Shown here: positions 44,432 through 52,731 of the stretch, in pieces
Layout: every line of letters starts with the position of its first letter
Numbering within the stretch: position 1 is the first letter of the stretch
Assembly (NCBI GenBank): GCA_963819785.1
Contig: CAWFXW010000014.1
Coordinates: 186,001 to 250,000, forward strand
DNA: 64,000 bases
DNA from: Palsa-504 sp963819785
GTDB taxonomy: Bacteria > Actinomycetota > Actinomycetes > Streptosporangiales > Streptosporangiaceae
Direction of reading: 5' to 3'
The notes under the pieces: model-generated
What the model saw: the letters and a program-made list of their open reading frames with translations, nothing else
What the model was told of the DNA's origin: nothing
Database searches by the model: none
Translations under genes and position numbers: made by a program

Positions 44432-46804
44432 ATGAGCCAGCCGCCCGTTGATCCTCGTACCCCCGTCGTGGTGGGGGTCGGGCAGGCTTCCGAACTCCTG
44501 GACGCCCCCGGCTACCGGCGGCGCTCCCCGGTCGACCTGGCCGCGGACGCGGCCGCGCGGGCGCTGGCCGACACCGGCGCGGATCCGGCGGCGGTCGCCG
44601 TCGCGGTCGACACGGTGGCCGGAGTCCGCCAGTTCGAGAACTCCGTCCCCGGCGCCCGGGCGCCGCTGGGCCGGTCGGACAACTACCCGCGGTCGGTGGC
44701 GGGCCGGATCGGGGCCACCCCGGCCCGGGCCGTCCTGGAGGTGACCGGCGGGCAGGCCCCGCAGCACCTGGTCAACGAGTTCGCCGCGGTGATCGCCGCT
44801 GGCGGCAGCGAGGTGACCCTGCTCTTCGGGTCCGAGGCGATCTCCACCATCGAGCACTACGCCAAGGCCGAGGACCGGCCCGACTTCACCGAACACCCCG
44901 GCGGCAGCCTGGAAGATCGCGGCTACGCGCTGAGCGGCCAGCTGTCCATGCAGCAGGCCGCGCACGGACTCACCGGCGGTCCCGCCCAGTACGCTCTGAT
45001 CGACAACGCCCGCCGGGCCCGGCTCAAGCAGACCCGCGAGGAGTACGCAGCCGCCATGGGCGCGCTGTTCGCGCCGTTCACCCGGGTGGCCGCCGCCAAC
45101 CCGCACGCGTCCGCGCCGGTCGAACGCAGCGCGGCAGAGCTAGTCACGCCGACCGAGGCGAACCGGCCCATCGCCGACCCGTACACCAGGTACATCGTGG
45201 CCAGAGAGAAGGTAAACCAAGGCGCCGCCGTGCTGCTGATGTCGGTGGCGGCCGCGGACCGGCTGGGCGTGCCCGCCAGCCGGCGGGTGTTCCTGCACGG
45301 CCACGCCGACCTGCGGGACCGCTCGTTCATGGACCGCGCCGACCTGTCGGTCAGCCCGGCGTCGGTGATGGCCGCCCGGCACGCCCTGGAGGTGGCCGGG
45401 ATCGGCCCGGATGACCTGGCCACGATCGACCTGTACAGCTGCTTCCCGGCACCGGTCTTCAACATCTGCGAGGGCCTGGGCCTGAGCGCCGATGACCCGC
45501 GCGGCCTGACCGTGACCGGCGGCCTGCCGTTCTTCGGCGGCCCGGGCAACGACTACTCCATGCACGCCATCGCCGAGACGGTCCAGCTGGCCCGCCGTTC
45601 GCCGGGCAGCTACGGCTTCGTCGGCGCCAACGGCGGCGTCATGCACAAGTTCTCGGCCGGGGTGTACTGCACGACGCCCGCCGGGTGGACCCCGGACCGC
45701 AGCGCCGACCTGCAGGCCGAAATCGACGCCTGGGCTGCGCCCGCCCAGGCCCGGCACGCCGACGGTCCGGCCACCATCGAGACCTACACCGTCACGCACC
45801 GCCGTGGCGGCGCCCGCACCGGCATCGTCATCGGCCGGCTGGACGCCGACGGGCGCCGGTTCATGGCCCGCGGCGACGACCGGGACCCGGACCTGCTCGA
45901 CCTGCTCTCCTCGGGAGAACCGGTCGGCGCGCGGGTCTGGGCGCGGTCGTTCGGCTTCGGAAACCGGGTCACTACGACCAGGGCGCGGATGGACGAGCTG
46001 TTCCCGGCCGCTCCGGCGGTGCTGCGGGACCGGTACGAGCACGTCCTGGTCCGCCGGGACGGGCACCTGCTTGAGGTCACGATCAACCGGCCCGAGGCCA
46101 GGAACAGCCTGCACCCGATGGCCAACGACGAGCTCGACCACGTCTTCGACGCTTACTTCGCCGACCCCGGCCTGTGGGTCGCCATCATCACCGGGGCGGG
46201 CGACAAGGCGTTCTCGGCCGGCAACGACCTGGTCTACTCCGCCTCGGGCAAGCCGATGTGGGTGCCCAAGAACGGCTTCGCCGGGCTGACCAGCCGGCCT
46301 GACCTGCCCAAGCCCGTGATCGCCGCGGTCAACGGCTACGCCATGGGCGGCGGCTGCGAGATCGCCCTGGCCTGCCATCTGGTCGTCGCCGACGCCACCG
46401 CGCAGTTCGCGCTCAGCGAGGTCAGGGTCGGCCTGGTCGCCGGGGCGGGCGGCCTGATCCGGCTCCCGCGAACCGTCCCGCCAAAGGTCGCCACCGAGAT
46501 GATCCTCACCGGCCGCCGCGTCACGGCGGCGGAGGCCCTGGCCTACGGGCTGGTCAACCGGGTGGTACCCGCCGGTACCGCCCTGGACGGTGCCCGCGCG
46601 CTGGCCGCCGAGATCCTGGAGGGCTCGCCGACCTCAGTCCGGATATCGCTGCAGATCATGGCGGAAACCAGCGTCATTCCCGACGTCGCCGAGGCGGTGG
46701 GCCACCAAGGCCGGGCGCTCGATGACCTTATGAGCACCCAGGACGCCGCCGAGGGCCCGGCCGCGTTCGCCGCCAAGCGCCGCCCGCACTGGCACAACCG
46801 GTAG
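44432..46804 (+). CDS. Fusion: thiolase-like protein plus enoyl-CoA hydratase
   Basis: 790 residues. Residues ~1-400 are a SCP2-type thiolase-like domain (TPVVVGVGQASE; DLYSCFPAPVFNICEGLGL; GGLPFFGGPGNDYSMHAIAE; GANGGVMHKFSAGVYC), and 420-520 an OB-like extension ending RSFGFGNRVTTTRARMDEL. From ~535 there is a complete crotonase: LLEVTINRPEARNSLHP, AFSAGNDLVYSA, NGYAMGGGCEIALACHL, LSEVRVGLVAGAGG. The two are usually separate genes. There is no stop or good ribosome binding site between them (a GTG at 46019 is possible), so a single polypeptide is likely. ATG 44432 follows TAGGAG. Confidence 0.85.
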   Translation: MSQPPVDPRTPVVVGVGQASELLDAPGYRRRSPVDLAADAAARALADTGADPAAVAVAVDTVAGVRQFENSVPGARAPLGRSDNYPRSVAGRIGATPARAVLEVTGGQAPQHLVNEFAAVIAAGGSEVTLLFGSEAISTIEHYAKAEDRPDFTEHPGGSLEDRGYALSGQLSMQQAAHGLTGGPAQYALIDNARRARLKQTREEYAAAMGALFAPFTRVAAANPHASAPVERSAAELVTPTEANRPIADPYTRYIVAREKVNQGAAVLLMSVAAADRLGVPASRRVFLHGHADLRDRSFMDRADLSVSPASVMAARHALEVAGIGPDDLATIDLYSCFPAPVFNICEGLGLSADDPRGLTVTGGLPFFGGPGNDYSMHAIAETVQLARRSPGSYGFVGANGGVMHKFSAGVYCTTPAGWTPDRSADLQAEIDAWAAPAQARHADGPATIETYTVTHRRGGARTGIVIGRLDADGRRFMARGDDRDPDLLDLLSSGEPVGARVWARSFGFGNRVTTTRARMDELFPAAPAVLRDRYEHVLVRRDGHLLEVTINRPEARNSLHPMANDELDHVFDAYFADPGLWVAIITGAGDKAFSAGNDLVYSASGKPMWVPKNGFAGLTSRPDLPKPVIAAVNGYAMGGGCEIALACHLVVADATAQFALSEVRVGLVAGAGGLIRLPRTVPPKVATEMILTGRRVTAAEALAYGLVNRVVPAGTALDGARALAAEILEGSPTSVRISLQIMAETSVIPDVAEAVGHQGRALDDLMSTQDAAEGPAAFAAKRRPHWHNR

Positions 46805-46855
46805 CCCGACCGCCCGTTTGTCATCCCTGCGCATCATTGACCCGTCGCAAAAACT

Positions 46856-46874
46856 ATGCATATGATATGCCATG
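46856..46874 (+). promoter_or_regulatory. AT-rich recurrent motif with perfect palindrome, ABC importer promoter
   Basis: ATGCATATGATATGCCATG, holding the perfect 13-base palindrome GCATATGATATGC (46858-46870). It is 33 bases before ATG 46907. The clearest dyad of the set, and so the best guide to an operator half-site. Confidence 0.6.
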
Positions 46875-46906
46875 ATACGGGCGCCCGGGAAAGGAACCGA
46901 GCCGCT

Positions 46907-48460
46907 ATGACCACTGGGCCAGCGATAGCGGACCTCGCGGCGCGACCGCGAGCGCCGGGCACCGTCTTGCGCGTCAGCGAACTGTCCAAGACGTTCCCGG
47001 GCACCAAGGCGCTCGACGACGTGACGCTGGAAGTCGCCGAGGGCGAGATCCACGCTCTTGTCGGCCAGAACGGCTCGGGCAAGTCCACCCTGATCAAGGT
47101 GCTGGCCGGCTATCACCATGCCGATCCCGGCGCGAAAGCCTGGCTGAACGAAGAGCCGTTCGACGTCGCCGACACGGCCGACAGCCGGCATCACCGGCTC
47201 CGTTTCGTGCACCAGGACCTGGGCCTGTTCCTCGAGCTGGGCGCGACGGACAACCTGGCCCTGCGCGGCGAGTTCCTGCTCGACCCGCTGCACCGGATCC
47301 GGTGGCGGGCTCAGGCCGCCGTCACCCGCGAACTACTCGGCCAGTTCGACCTCGACCTGGACCTGAACCGCCCGCTGGCCGAGGCGACGCCGGTCCAGCG
47401 GACCGTGGTCGCCATCGCTGCCGCGCTGGTCGGCTGGGAGGGCGGACCGGGCGTCCTGGTGCTTGACGAGCCGACCGCGGTCCTGCCGCCGCACGATGTC
47501 AACCGGCTGCTGGAGATCATCGAACGAGTGCGCAGCCGGGGCACCAGCATCTTGTACGTGTCCCACCGCCTGGACGAGGTGTTCCGGCTGGCTGACCGGG
47601 TCACGGTGCTGCGCGGCGGCCGGGTGGTGCAGACCCGGCCGGTGGCCGGACTGACCACGCAGACCCTGGCCGAACTGATGGTGGGCAGCGAGGTGGACGC
47701 GGGTTACCGCGCGGGGCTCACCATCGCGCCAGACGGGCCCGTCGTGCTTCGTGCCCGTGATGTGCGCGGCCGCTTCCTGGACGGCGTGGACCTCGACCTG
47801 GCCGAGGGAGAGGTGCTCGGGGTCGCCGGCCTGCCCGGCTCCGGGCGCAACGAGCTTCCGTACGCTCTGGTCGGCGCGCTCCCGGGAGCTACCGGCAGGA
47901 TCTCAGTGGCGGACAGCGAGTGGCAGCCGGTACGCAAGTCGGCGTCCTTCGATATCCCGCTGGTCCCGGCCGACCGGGCCGGGGAGGCGACCATCAGCGA
48001 ATTCAGCGTCAGGGAGAACCTGACGCTGTCGGTCCTGCAGCGGTTCCGCCGGTTCGGCCTCCTGCGTCGCCGGTCTGAGCAGGAGGTGGCCGATAAGTGG
48101 ACCGAGACGATCGAGGTCAAGGCGGCTAGCCCGGACGACCTGATCACCACCCTCAGCGGAGGCAATCAGCAGAAGGTGATCATGGCCCGCTGCCTGGCAC
48201 GCGATCCGAGGGTGCTGGTCCTGTGCGAGCCGACCGCAGGCGTGGACGTCGGCACCCGGCAGGCCATCTACGAGTTCATCGCTTCCCGGGCGCGGGCCGG
48301 GCTGTCCCTGGTGGTTTCCTCCTCGGACACCGGCGACCTGCTGGCGCTGTGCACCCGGGTCGTCGTCATGTGCAACGGAAAAGTCGTGCGCGAGATCGCC
48401 GGGGATGACATCACCGAGCAGGCGCTCGTGCACGCGATGGAGGAGACGGAGCAGCAATGA
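46907..48460 (+). CDS. Monosaccharide-type ABC importer ATPase (two NBDs, RbsA-like)
   Basis: About 517 residues with two nucleotide-binding domains. NBD1: Walker A GQNGSGKSTLIKVLAGY, a weak signature (EATPVQRTVVAIA), Walker B VLVLDEPTA and YVSHRLDEVF. NBD2: degenerate Walker A (GLPGSGRNEL) but a good signature LSGGNQQKVIMARCLARDP and CEPTAGVDVGT. This asymmetry is normal for RbsA/XylG proteins. ATG 46907 has GAAAGGA upstream and overlaps downstream into the permease (ATGA). It energises import with the permease and binding protein that follow. Confidence 0.92.
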   Translation: MTTGPAIADLAARPRAPGTVLRVSELSKTFPGTKALDDVTLEVAEGEIHALVGQNGSGKSTLIKVLAGYHHADPGAKAWLNEEPFDVADTADSRHHRLRFVHQDLGLFLELGATDNLALRGEFLLDPLHRIRWRAQAAVTRELLGQFDLDLDLNRPLAEATPVQRTVVAIAAALVGWEGGPGVLVLDEPTAVLPPHDVNRLLEIIERVRSRGTSILYVSHRLDEVFRLADRVTVLRGGRVVQTRPVAGLTTQTLAELMVGSEVDAGYRAGLTIAPDGPVVLRARDVRGRFLDGVDLDLAEGEVLGVAGLPGSGRNELPYALVGALPGATGRISVADSEWQPVRKSASFDIPLVPADRAGEATISEFSVRENLTLSVLQRFRRFGLLRRRSEQEVADKWTETIEVKAASPDDLITTLSGGNQQKVIMARCLARDPRVLVLCEPTAGVDVGTRQAIYEFIASRARAGLSLVVSSSDTGDLLALCTRVVVMCNGKVVREIAGDDITEQALVHAMEETEQQ

Positions 48461-49545
48461 CCGCGAATACGCAGCTTCAACCGACGGCCGGGGACCAGCC
48501 GAGCCCCTCCGGGCCGAAAGGCGCGGCCGCACGCTGGCGGTCGGAGCTGGCGGCCGGTCTGAGCCCGCGTAACATCGGCGCGGTCTACGTGCTCATCGTC
48601 ATCTGCATCGTCTTCTCGATCTGGGCGCCGAGCACGTTCCCGCAGGGTGCCACGATCAAGCAGGTGCTCGACAACAACGCGATCACCGCGCTGGCCGCGC
48701 TGGCCCTGATCGTCCCGCTGTCGGCCCGGGTCTTCGACCTGTCGTTCGCCTACGTGATGTCCCTGTCCGGCGTCACCGCGGCCCACTTCGTGGCCGCGGA
48801 CAACTGGCCCGTGCTGCTCGCCCTGCTCGCCGGCATCGCCGTTGCCCTGGTCATCGGACTAGTGAACGGCTTCGTCGTGGTGATCATGCGGATCGACTCG
48901 TTCATCGGCACGCTTGCCACTGGATCGCTGGTGCAGGCGTTCATCAGCTTCGTCACCAACGACAACTCCATCAACAGCGAGAGGCTGTCCGGCGCGTTCT
49001 CGACCATGAGTCAGGGCAGCATCGGCGGCATCATCTACCCGGTCTTCTACGCGGTGATCATCGCCGCGGCGCTGTGGGTGTTCATGGATCACACCGCGAC
49101 CGGACGGCGGCTGTACGCGACCGGGTTCAACCCGAACGCGGCCCGGCTGGCCGACATCCGGGTGAACAAGCTGCGCTTCTGCTCCCTGCTCGTTTCCGCA
49201 GGCCTGGCGGGTTTCGCCGGCGTCCTGCTCGCCTCCTCGCTGGCCGCCGGCTCCCCGTCGGCGGGCACCTCCTACCTGCTGCCCGGGTTCGCGTCGGTGT
49301 TCGTCGGTGCCACCGTCTTCAAGCACGGCCGGTTCAACGCCTGGGGCACGATCGTCGCCGTCCTTATGCTCGGCACCGGCGTGGTCGGCCTGGGCCTGGT
49401 CTCGGCGCCCTTGTGGGCGATCGACATGTTCACCGGAGTGGTCCTGATCGCCGCCCTGAGCGCCAACTCCTTCGAACGGCGCAACCTCCTGCGGGGCAGG
49501 ACCGGAGGATCCCGGTGGCTCCCGATCCGCTCGCGGGCCACCTGA
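48457..49545 (+). CDS. Monosaccharide-type ABC importer permease (RbsC-like)
   Basis: 362 residues, about nine to ten helices of the BPD_transp_2 family: VYVLIVICIVFSIWAPSTF, ITALAALALIVPLSARVFDL (with the usual F-D-L-S in the substrate path), VIGLVNGFVVVIMRIDSFIG, and the coupling-loop region GRRLYATGFNPNAARLADI. It starts in the stop of the ATPase. Together with the ATPase and the lipoprotein at 49683 it forms a complete importer inside the catabolic island. Confidence 0.92.
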   Translation: MTANTQLQPTAGDQPSPSGPKGAAARWRSELAAGLSPRNIGAVYVLIVICIVFSIWAPSTFPQGATIKQVLDNNAITALAALALIVPLSARVFDLSFAYVMSLSGVTAAHFVAADNWPVLLALLAGIAVALVIGLVNGFVVVIMRIDSFIGTLATGSLVQAFISFVTNDNSINSERLSGAFSTMSQGSIGGIIYPVFYAVIIAAALWVFMDHTATGRRLYATGFNPNAARLADIRVNKLRFCSLLVSAGLAGFAGVLLASSLAAGSPSAGTSYLLPGFASVFVGATVFKHGRFNAWGTIVAVLMLGTGVVGLGLVSAPLWAIDMFTGVVLIAALSANSFERRNLLRGRTGGSRWLPIRSRAT

Positions 49546-49623
49546 CCCAGGTCACCGGCCTAGGCGCCACCCGGGATCGTTACCCAAGCGTTCCCGCAGC
49601 TTCTTGACGACGACCCAGAAATG

Positions 49624-49642
49624 ATGATTATGATATGAATCA
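49624..49642 (+). promoter_or_regulatory. AT-rich recurrent motif upstream of the binding protein
   Basis: ATGATTATGATATGAATCA, 41 bases before ATG 49683. It allows separate, stronger expression of the binding protein compared with the membrane components. Confidence 0.55.
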
Positions 49643-49682
49643 AATTCAGGACAATGATCACCAGGATGCCCGAGGAGGATGG

Positions 49683-50871
49683 ATGACCCCCGTTAACGAA
49701 GCGCGAAGACGCTTCTCCCTGACTTTGCGGCACACTGGTGTGCTGCTGGCCGTCGTGGCCACCTTGCTGCTGGCTGCGTGCAGTAGCTCCAGCAGTTCCA
49801 GCGGTTCCAGCACCGCATCGTCCGGGTCGAGCTCGGCTTCGGGCAGCGGCCTGAGCGCCGCCGACCAGGCGGGCCTGACCAAGGCCGAGGCCCTCGTCGC
49901 CTCGGAAAGCCAGCGTCCGAGCGCGATCACCGACACGACGAAGGTCACCAAGCCCATCCCCAAGGGCCTGACCATTGACTTCATCCCCTGCGGAAGTCCC
50001 GAGTGCACGCTCGAGGGCGCCATCGTCAAGCAGGCCGCCGCGTCGGTCGGCTGGAATACCGTCGTGCTTAGCAACGACGGGACACCGCAGGGTGACAAGG
50101 CCGCCTTCACCCAGGCGGTCAGGAACAAGGCCGCGGCGATTCTGTACACCGCCATCCCCGCGTCCACCTTCGCGTCCCTGCTGCCGCAGTTGAAGGCCAA
50201 CGGCACCTTCATCTCCACCTGCTGCGTGACCGACGCGGTCGGCCCCAGCACCGGCATCGGCTACGCGATTGACACTTCGTCAGAAGTGGGCCCGGTCGGC
50301 GGGACGCAGGCGGCCTGGGTCGCTACGGACTCCAAGGACACGGCCAACGCGGTATTCATCAACATTCCCGCCTTCGCGATCCTGGCCAGCCAGGCGACCT
50401 TCTTCAAGAACGGGATGGCGACCTACTGCCCGAGCTGCAAGGTGAGACCAGCTGGACGTCGCGCTGGCGAACCTGTCCACCGCGCCGAGCACGATCGTCT
50501 CCTACCTTCGCGCACATCCGAGCGTGAATTACGTGGTCGCGTCGACCGACGCCATCACGATCGGGCTGCCTGCGGCGATCAAGGCTGCCGGGCTCAGCAA
50601 CGTGAAGATCGTCGGCCAGGGCGCTACCCCGACCAACATCCAGTACCTGCACAGCGGGCAGGAGGGCGCCGACGTCGCGTTCCCCTACTACGAGGTGATG
50701 TACGCGATGGTCAACGCCGCGATCCAGGACAAGGCGGGCATGACGGTGGCGCCCTCGGTGGCCCCGCCGGCCTGGCTGCTGACTCCCTCGAACGCGCCCA
50801 ACACCACGGCCACGGTCTTCCCGGTCGTGACCACCTACCAGTCCCAGTACCAGGCCCTGTGGGGCGGCTGA
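49683..50871 (+). pseudogene. Substrate-binding lipoprotein of the ABC importer, frame-disrupted
   Basis: ATG 49683 follows GAGGAGG. A lipoprotein signal peptide ends in LLLAAC (lipobox), then a Ser-rich linker. The periplasmic-binding-protein fold (ribose type) starts with LTIDFIPCGSPECTLEGAIV and GWNTVVLSNDGTPQGDKAAF. After SCKV a +1 step (about 50445, gtgagacc) yields DQLDVALANLSTAPSTIVSY, NYVVASTDAITIGLPAAIKA and KIVGQGATP, ending TGA 50869. A Cys pair (TCCVTDAV) sits in the first lobe. It probably captures the island's growth substrate. Confidence 0.85.
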
Positions 50872-50897
50872 TAGCTAACGCACCAGGCACTGCATAA

Positions 50898-50935
50898 GCG
50901 AGGCGCCCGGAACAAGCCCGTTCCGGGCGCCTCGC
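50898..50935. terminator. Perfect 16-bp hairpin terminator between convergent genes
   Basis: GCGAGGCGCCCGGAAC (50898-50913) is fully complementary to 50920-50935 with a six-base loop. It lies 26 bases after the binding-protein stop and eight bases before the SDR stop on the other strand, so it probably works both ways. Confidence 0.85.
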
Positions 50936-50943
50936 TGTACCCT

Positions 50944-51729
50944 TCAGCGCAGGCTGCGCCAGGCCATGGTGCCGCCGTCGATCATGATGTTCTCGCCGGT
51001 GATGAACGAGGAGTCGTCGCTGGCCAGGAACGCCACCAGCTTGCCGATCTCCTCCGGGCGGCCGAACCGGGGGAGCAGGTGGGGGCCGGTCATGAACCTG
51101 CGCACCGCGTCGGGGTCGGGTGAGGCCTCGGCGAAGGCCCGGGCCATCGGGGTGTCGAAGCTACCCGGCGAGAAGCAGTTGCAGCGTACGTCCGGAGCGA
51201 GCTCGGCCGCGGTGACCCGGGTGAGCTGGATGACCCCGCCCTTGGACGCGCAGTAGGCCGGCGATCCCGGATAGCCGGTCACGCCACTCACCGACGCGGT
51301 GTTGACGATGGCCGGGCCGCGCTGGGAGCGCCGCAGGTGCGGCGCGGCGAACTTGGTCGCGAGCCACATGCCCTTGAGGTTTACCGCGAACACCCGGTCC
51401 CAGACTTCCTCTTCCAGGTGCTCCACACTGGCGTGGTCGGTGAACGCCGTGTCGATGACGCCCGCGTTGTTGACCAGTACGTCGATGCCGCCATACTCAG
51501 CCGCCACCCCGTCCACCAGCTGCCGGATGGACGCGCTGCTCGTGAGGTCGGTGCGAACGAAGGCGGCGGTCGCCCCGGCCGCCTTGACCAGGTCCGCGCT
51601 TTCCTCGCCGGAATCGGGGTTGATGTCCGCGATCACGACCGCACCCGCGCCCCGGGCCCCGAACTCGAGCGCTATCGCCCGGCCGATGCCTTGTCCCGCG
51701 CCGGTCACGATGCAGATCTTGCCTTGCAT
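50944..51729 (-). CDS. Short-chain dehydrogenase/reductase
   Basis: 261 residues. VTGAGQGIGRAIALEFG with IADINPD after strand 2, NNAGVID, catalytic Ser in TASVSGVTG and Tyr/Lys in AYCASKGG, ending with IDGGTMAW. ATG 51729 is preceded by AGGAGG and lies in a longer open frame that is an antisense-like extension over the crotonase gene, so the start is clear. Downstream of the MenB/BadI-like crotonase in one operon. Confidence 0.88.
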   Translation of the reverse strand: MQGKICIVTGAGQGIGRAIALEFGARGAGAVVIADINPDSGEESADLVKAAGATAAFVRTDLTSSASIRQLVDGVAAEYGGIDVLVNNAGVIDTAFTDHASVEHLEEEVWDRVFAVNLKGMWLATKFAAPHLRRSQRGPAIVNTASVSGVTGYPGSPAYCASKGGVIQLTRVTAAELAPDVRCNCFSPGSFDTPMARAFAEASPDPDAVRRFMTGPHLLPRFGRPEEIGKLVAFLASDDSSFITGENIMIDGGTMAWRSLR

Positions 51730-51749
51730 GCCGATCCTCCTGGTCTGCG

Positions 51750-52532
51750 CTATTCGTGGAGCTCGAACTTCGGCGGCCGCTTTGCCAGGAAGGCGTTGGC
51801 CCCCTCGATCATGTCTTCGCTGCCGATGGCCTGAACGAGCATGCCCACGCCGTTCAGGAACGAGTCCCGGGCGCTGTTCCACCAGATGTTGGAGCTGATC
51901 TTCGCGATCTCGAGATAACGCGGGCTCAGCGCCGTGATCTCGGCGCACCAGCTCCGCACCTCCTGCTCGAGATCCTCGTCGTCGACGACCTTGTTCACCA
52001 GCCCCATGCCCAGCGCCTGCTCGGCGGTATAGCGGCGGCACAGGAAGCTCAGCTCCTTGGCGCGCTTCTCCCCGATCTGTACTGACATCACGTTCGTGGC
52101 CCCTGTGACCGGGGCGCTGCCGACCCGCGGACCGGTCTGGCCGAACGTCGCCGAACGCGCGGCTACCGCCAGGTCGCACGCCACCACCAGCTCGTTGCCT
52201 CCGCCCGCGGCGGCGCCGTTGACGGCGGCGATGACCGGCCGCGGGCACGAGCGGATCGCGTCGAACAACCGCAGTGACGCCGAGTACAGGCCGCGCAGCG
52301 CACCGGGCGTCGGCGCGCCCAGTGTCGACAGCGACCCGCCGGCGCAAAAGCTTCGCTCGACGCCGGTGATGACCACGGAGCGGAACCTGCTCGCGTCCTG
52401 CAGCGCCTCTGCGATCAGCCCCGCCATCTCGGCGTCGTAGGCGTTGCGGCGCCGGGGCCGGTTCAGCCGGATCCACAGGGCGTCGCCGTGGGTCTCGATC
52501 AGAAGGGCGGGGGAGCTATCGGCATCAGACAC
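51750..52532 (-). CDS. MenB/BadI-like crotonase (candidate ring-opening hydrolase)
   Basis: About 260 residues. Beyond general crotonase motifs (RSFCAGGSLS; AVNGAAAGGGNELVVACDL) it carries blocks typical of 1,4-dihydroxynaphthoyl-CoA synthase and 2-ketocyclohexanecarboxyl-CoA hydrolase: FGQTGPRVGS, EKRAKELSFLCRRYTAEQAL and GMGLVNKVV. BadI-type enzymes open a cyclic beta-ketoacyl-CoA by a retro-Claisen/Dieckmann reaction. The Asp common after FCAGG in MenB is Ser here. The start is GTG 52532, with the recurrent motif directly upstream and no ribosome binding site, perhaps leaderless. Confidence 0.82.
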   Translation of the reverse strand: MSDADSSPALLIETHGDALWIRLNRPRRRNAYDAEMAGLIAEALQDASRFRSVVITGVERSFCAGGSLSTLGAPTPGALRGLYSASLRLFDAIRSCPRPVIAAVNGAAAGGGNELVVACDLAVAARSATFGQTGPRVGSAPVTGATNVMSVQIGEKRAKELSFLCRRYTAEQALGMGLVNKVVDDEDLEQEVRSWCAEITALSPRYLEIAKISSNIWWNSARDSFLNGVGMLVQAIGSEDMIEGANAFLAKRPPKFELHE

Positions 52533-52538
52533 GAACAG

Positions 52539-52557
52539 ATGATAATGGTATGCATCG
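52539..52557 (-). promoter_or_regulatory. AT-rich recurrent motif at the crotonase start
   Basis: Plus-strand ATGATAATGGTATGCATCG, seven bases upstream of GTG 52532. On the minus strand CCATTAT could serve as -10 for a leaderless message. Confidence 0.55.
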
Positions 52558-52677
52558 TTCTGGGTCAATGATCACCGCTCGGCCCGAGAAGCGAGGCCGT
52601 GCTGGCCGGGAACGCCCGCGGCATCTACCGGGCCGGTTAGGCGCATCCGCCATTGCTATCGAGACGCCCACCTTATA

Positions 52678-52696
52678 TCGTATGAATCATAAGCAT
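52678..52696 (+). promoter_or_regulatory. AT-rich recurrent motif upstream of the third acyl-CoA dehydrogenase
   Basis: Minus-strand ATGCTTATGATTCATACGA, 36 bases before GTG 52732. With the copy at 52539-52557 it gives two sites in one divergent region. The GC-rich spacer between them holds no gene. Confidence 0.5.
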
Positions 52697-52731
52697 GAAT
52701 ATTGAAGCCTGTGGAACCTCGGGAGCCTCGC

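Noticed and set aside
52070..52476. Upstream in-frame extension of the SDR gene into the crotonase
   Set aside because: The SDR has its own ATG at 51729 with AGGAGG, and the extension is the crotonase read in another frame.
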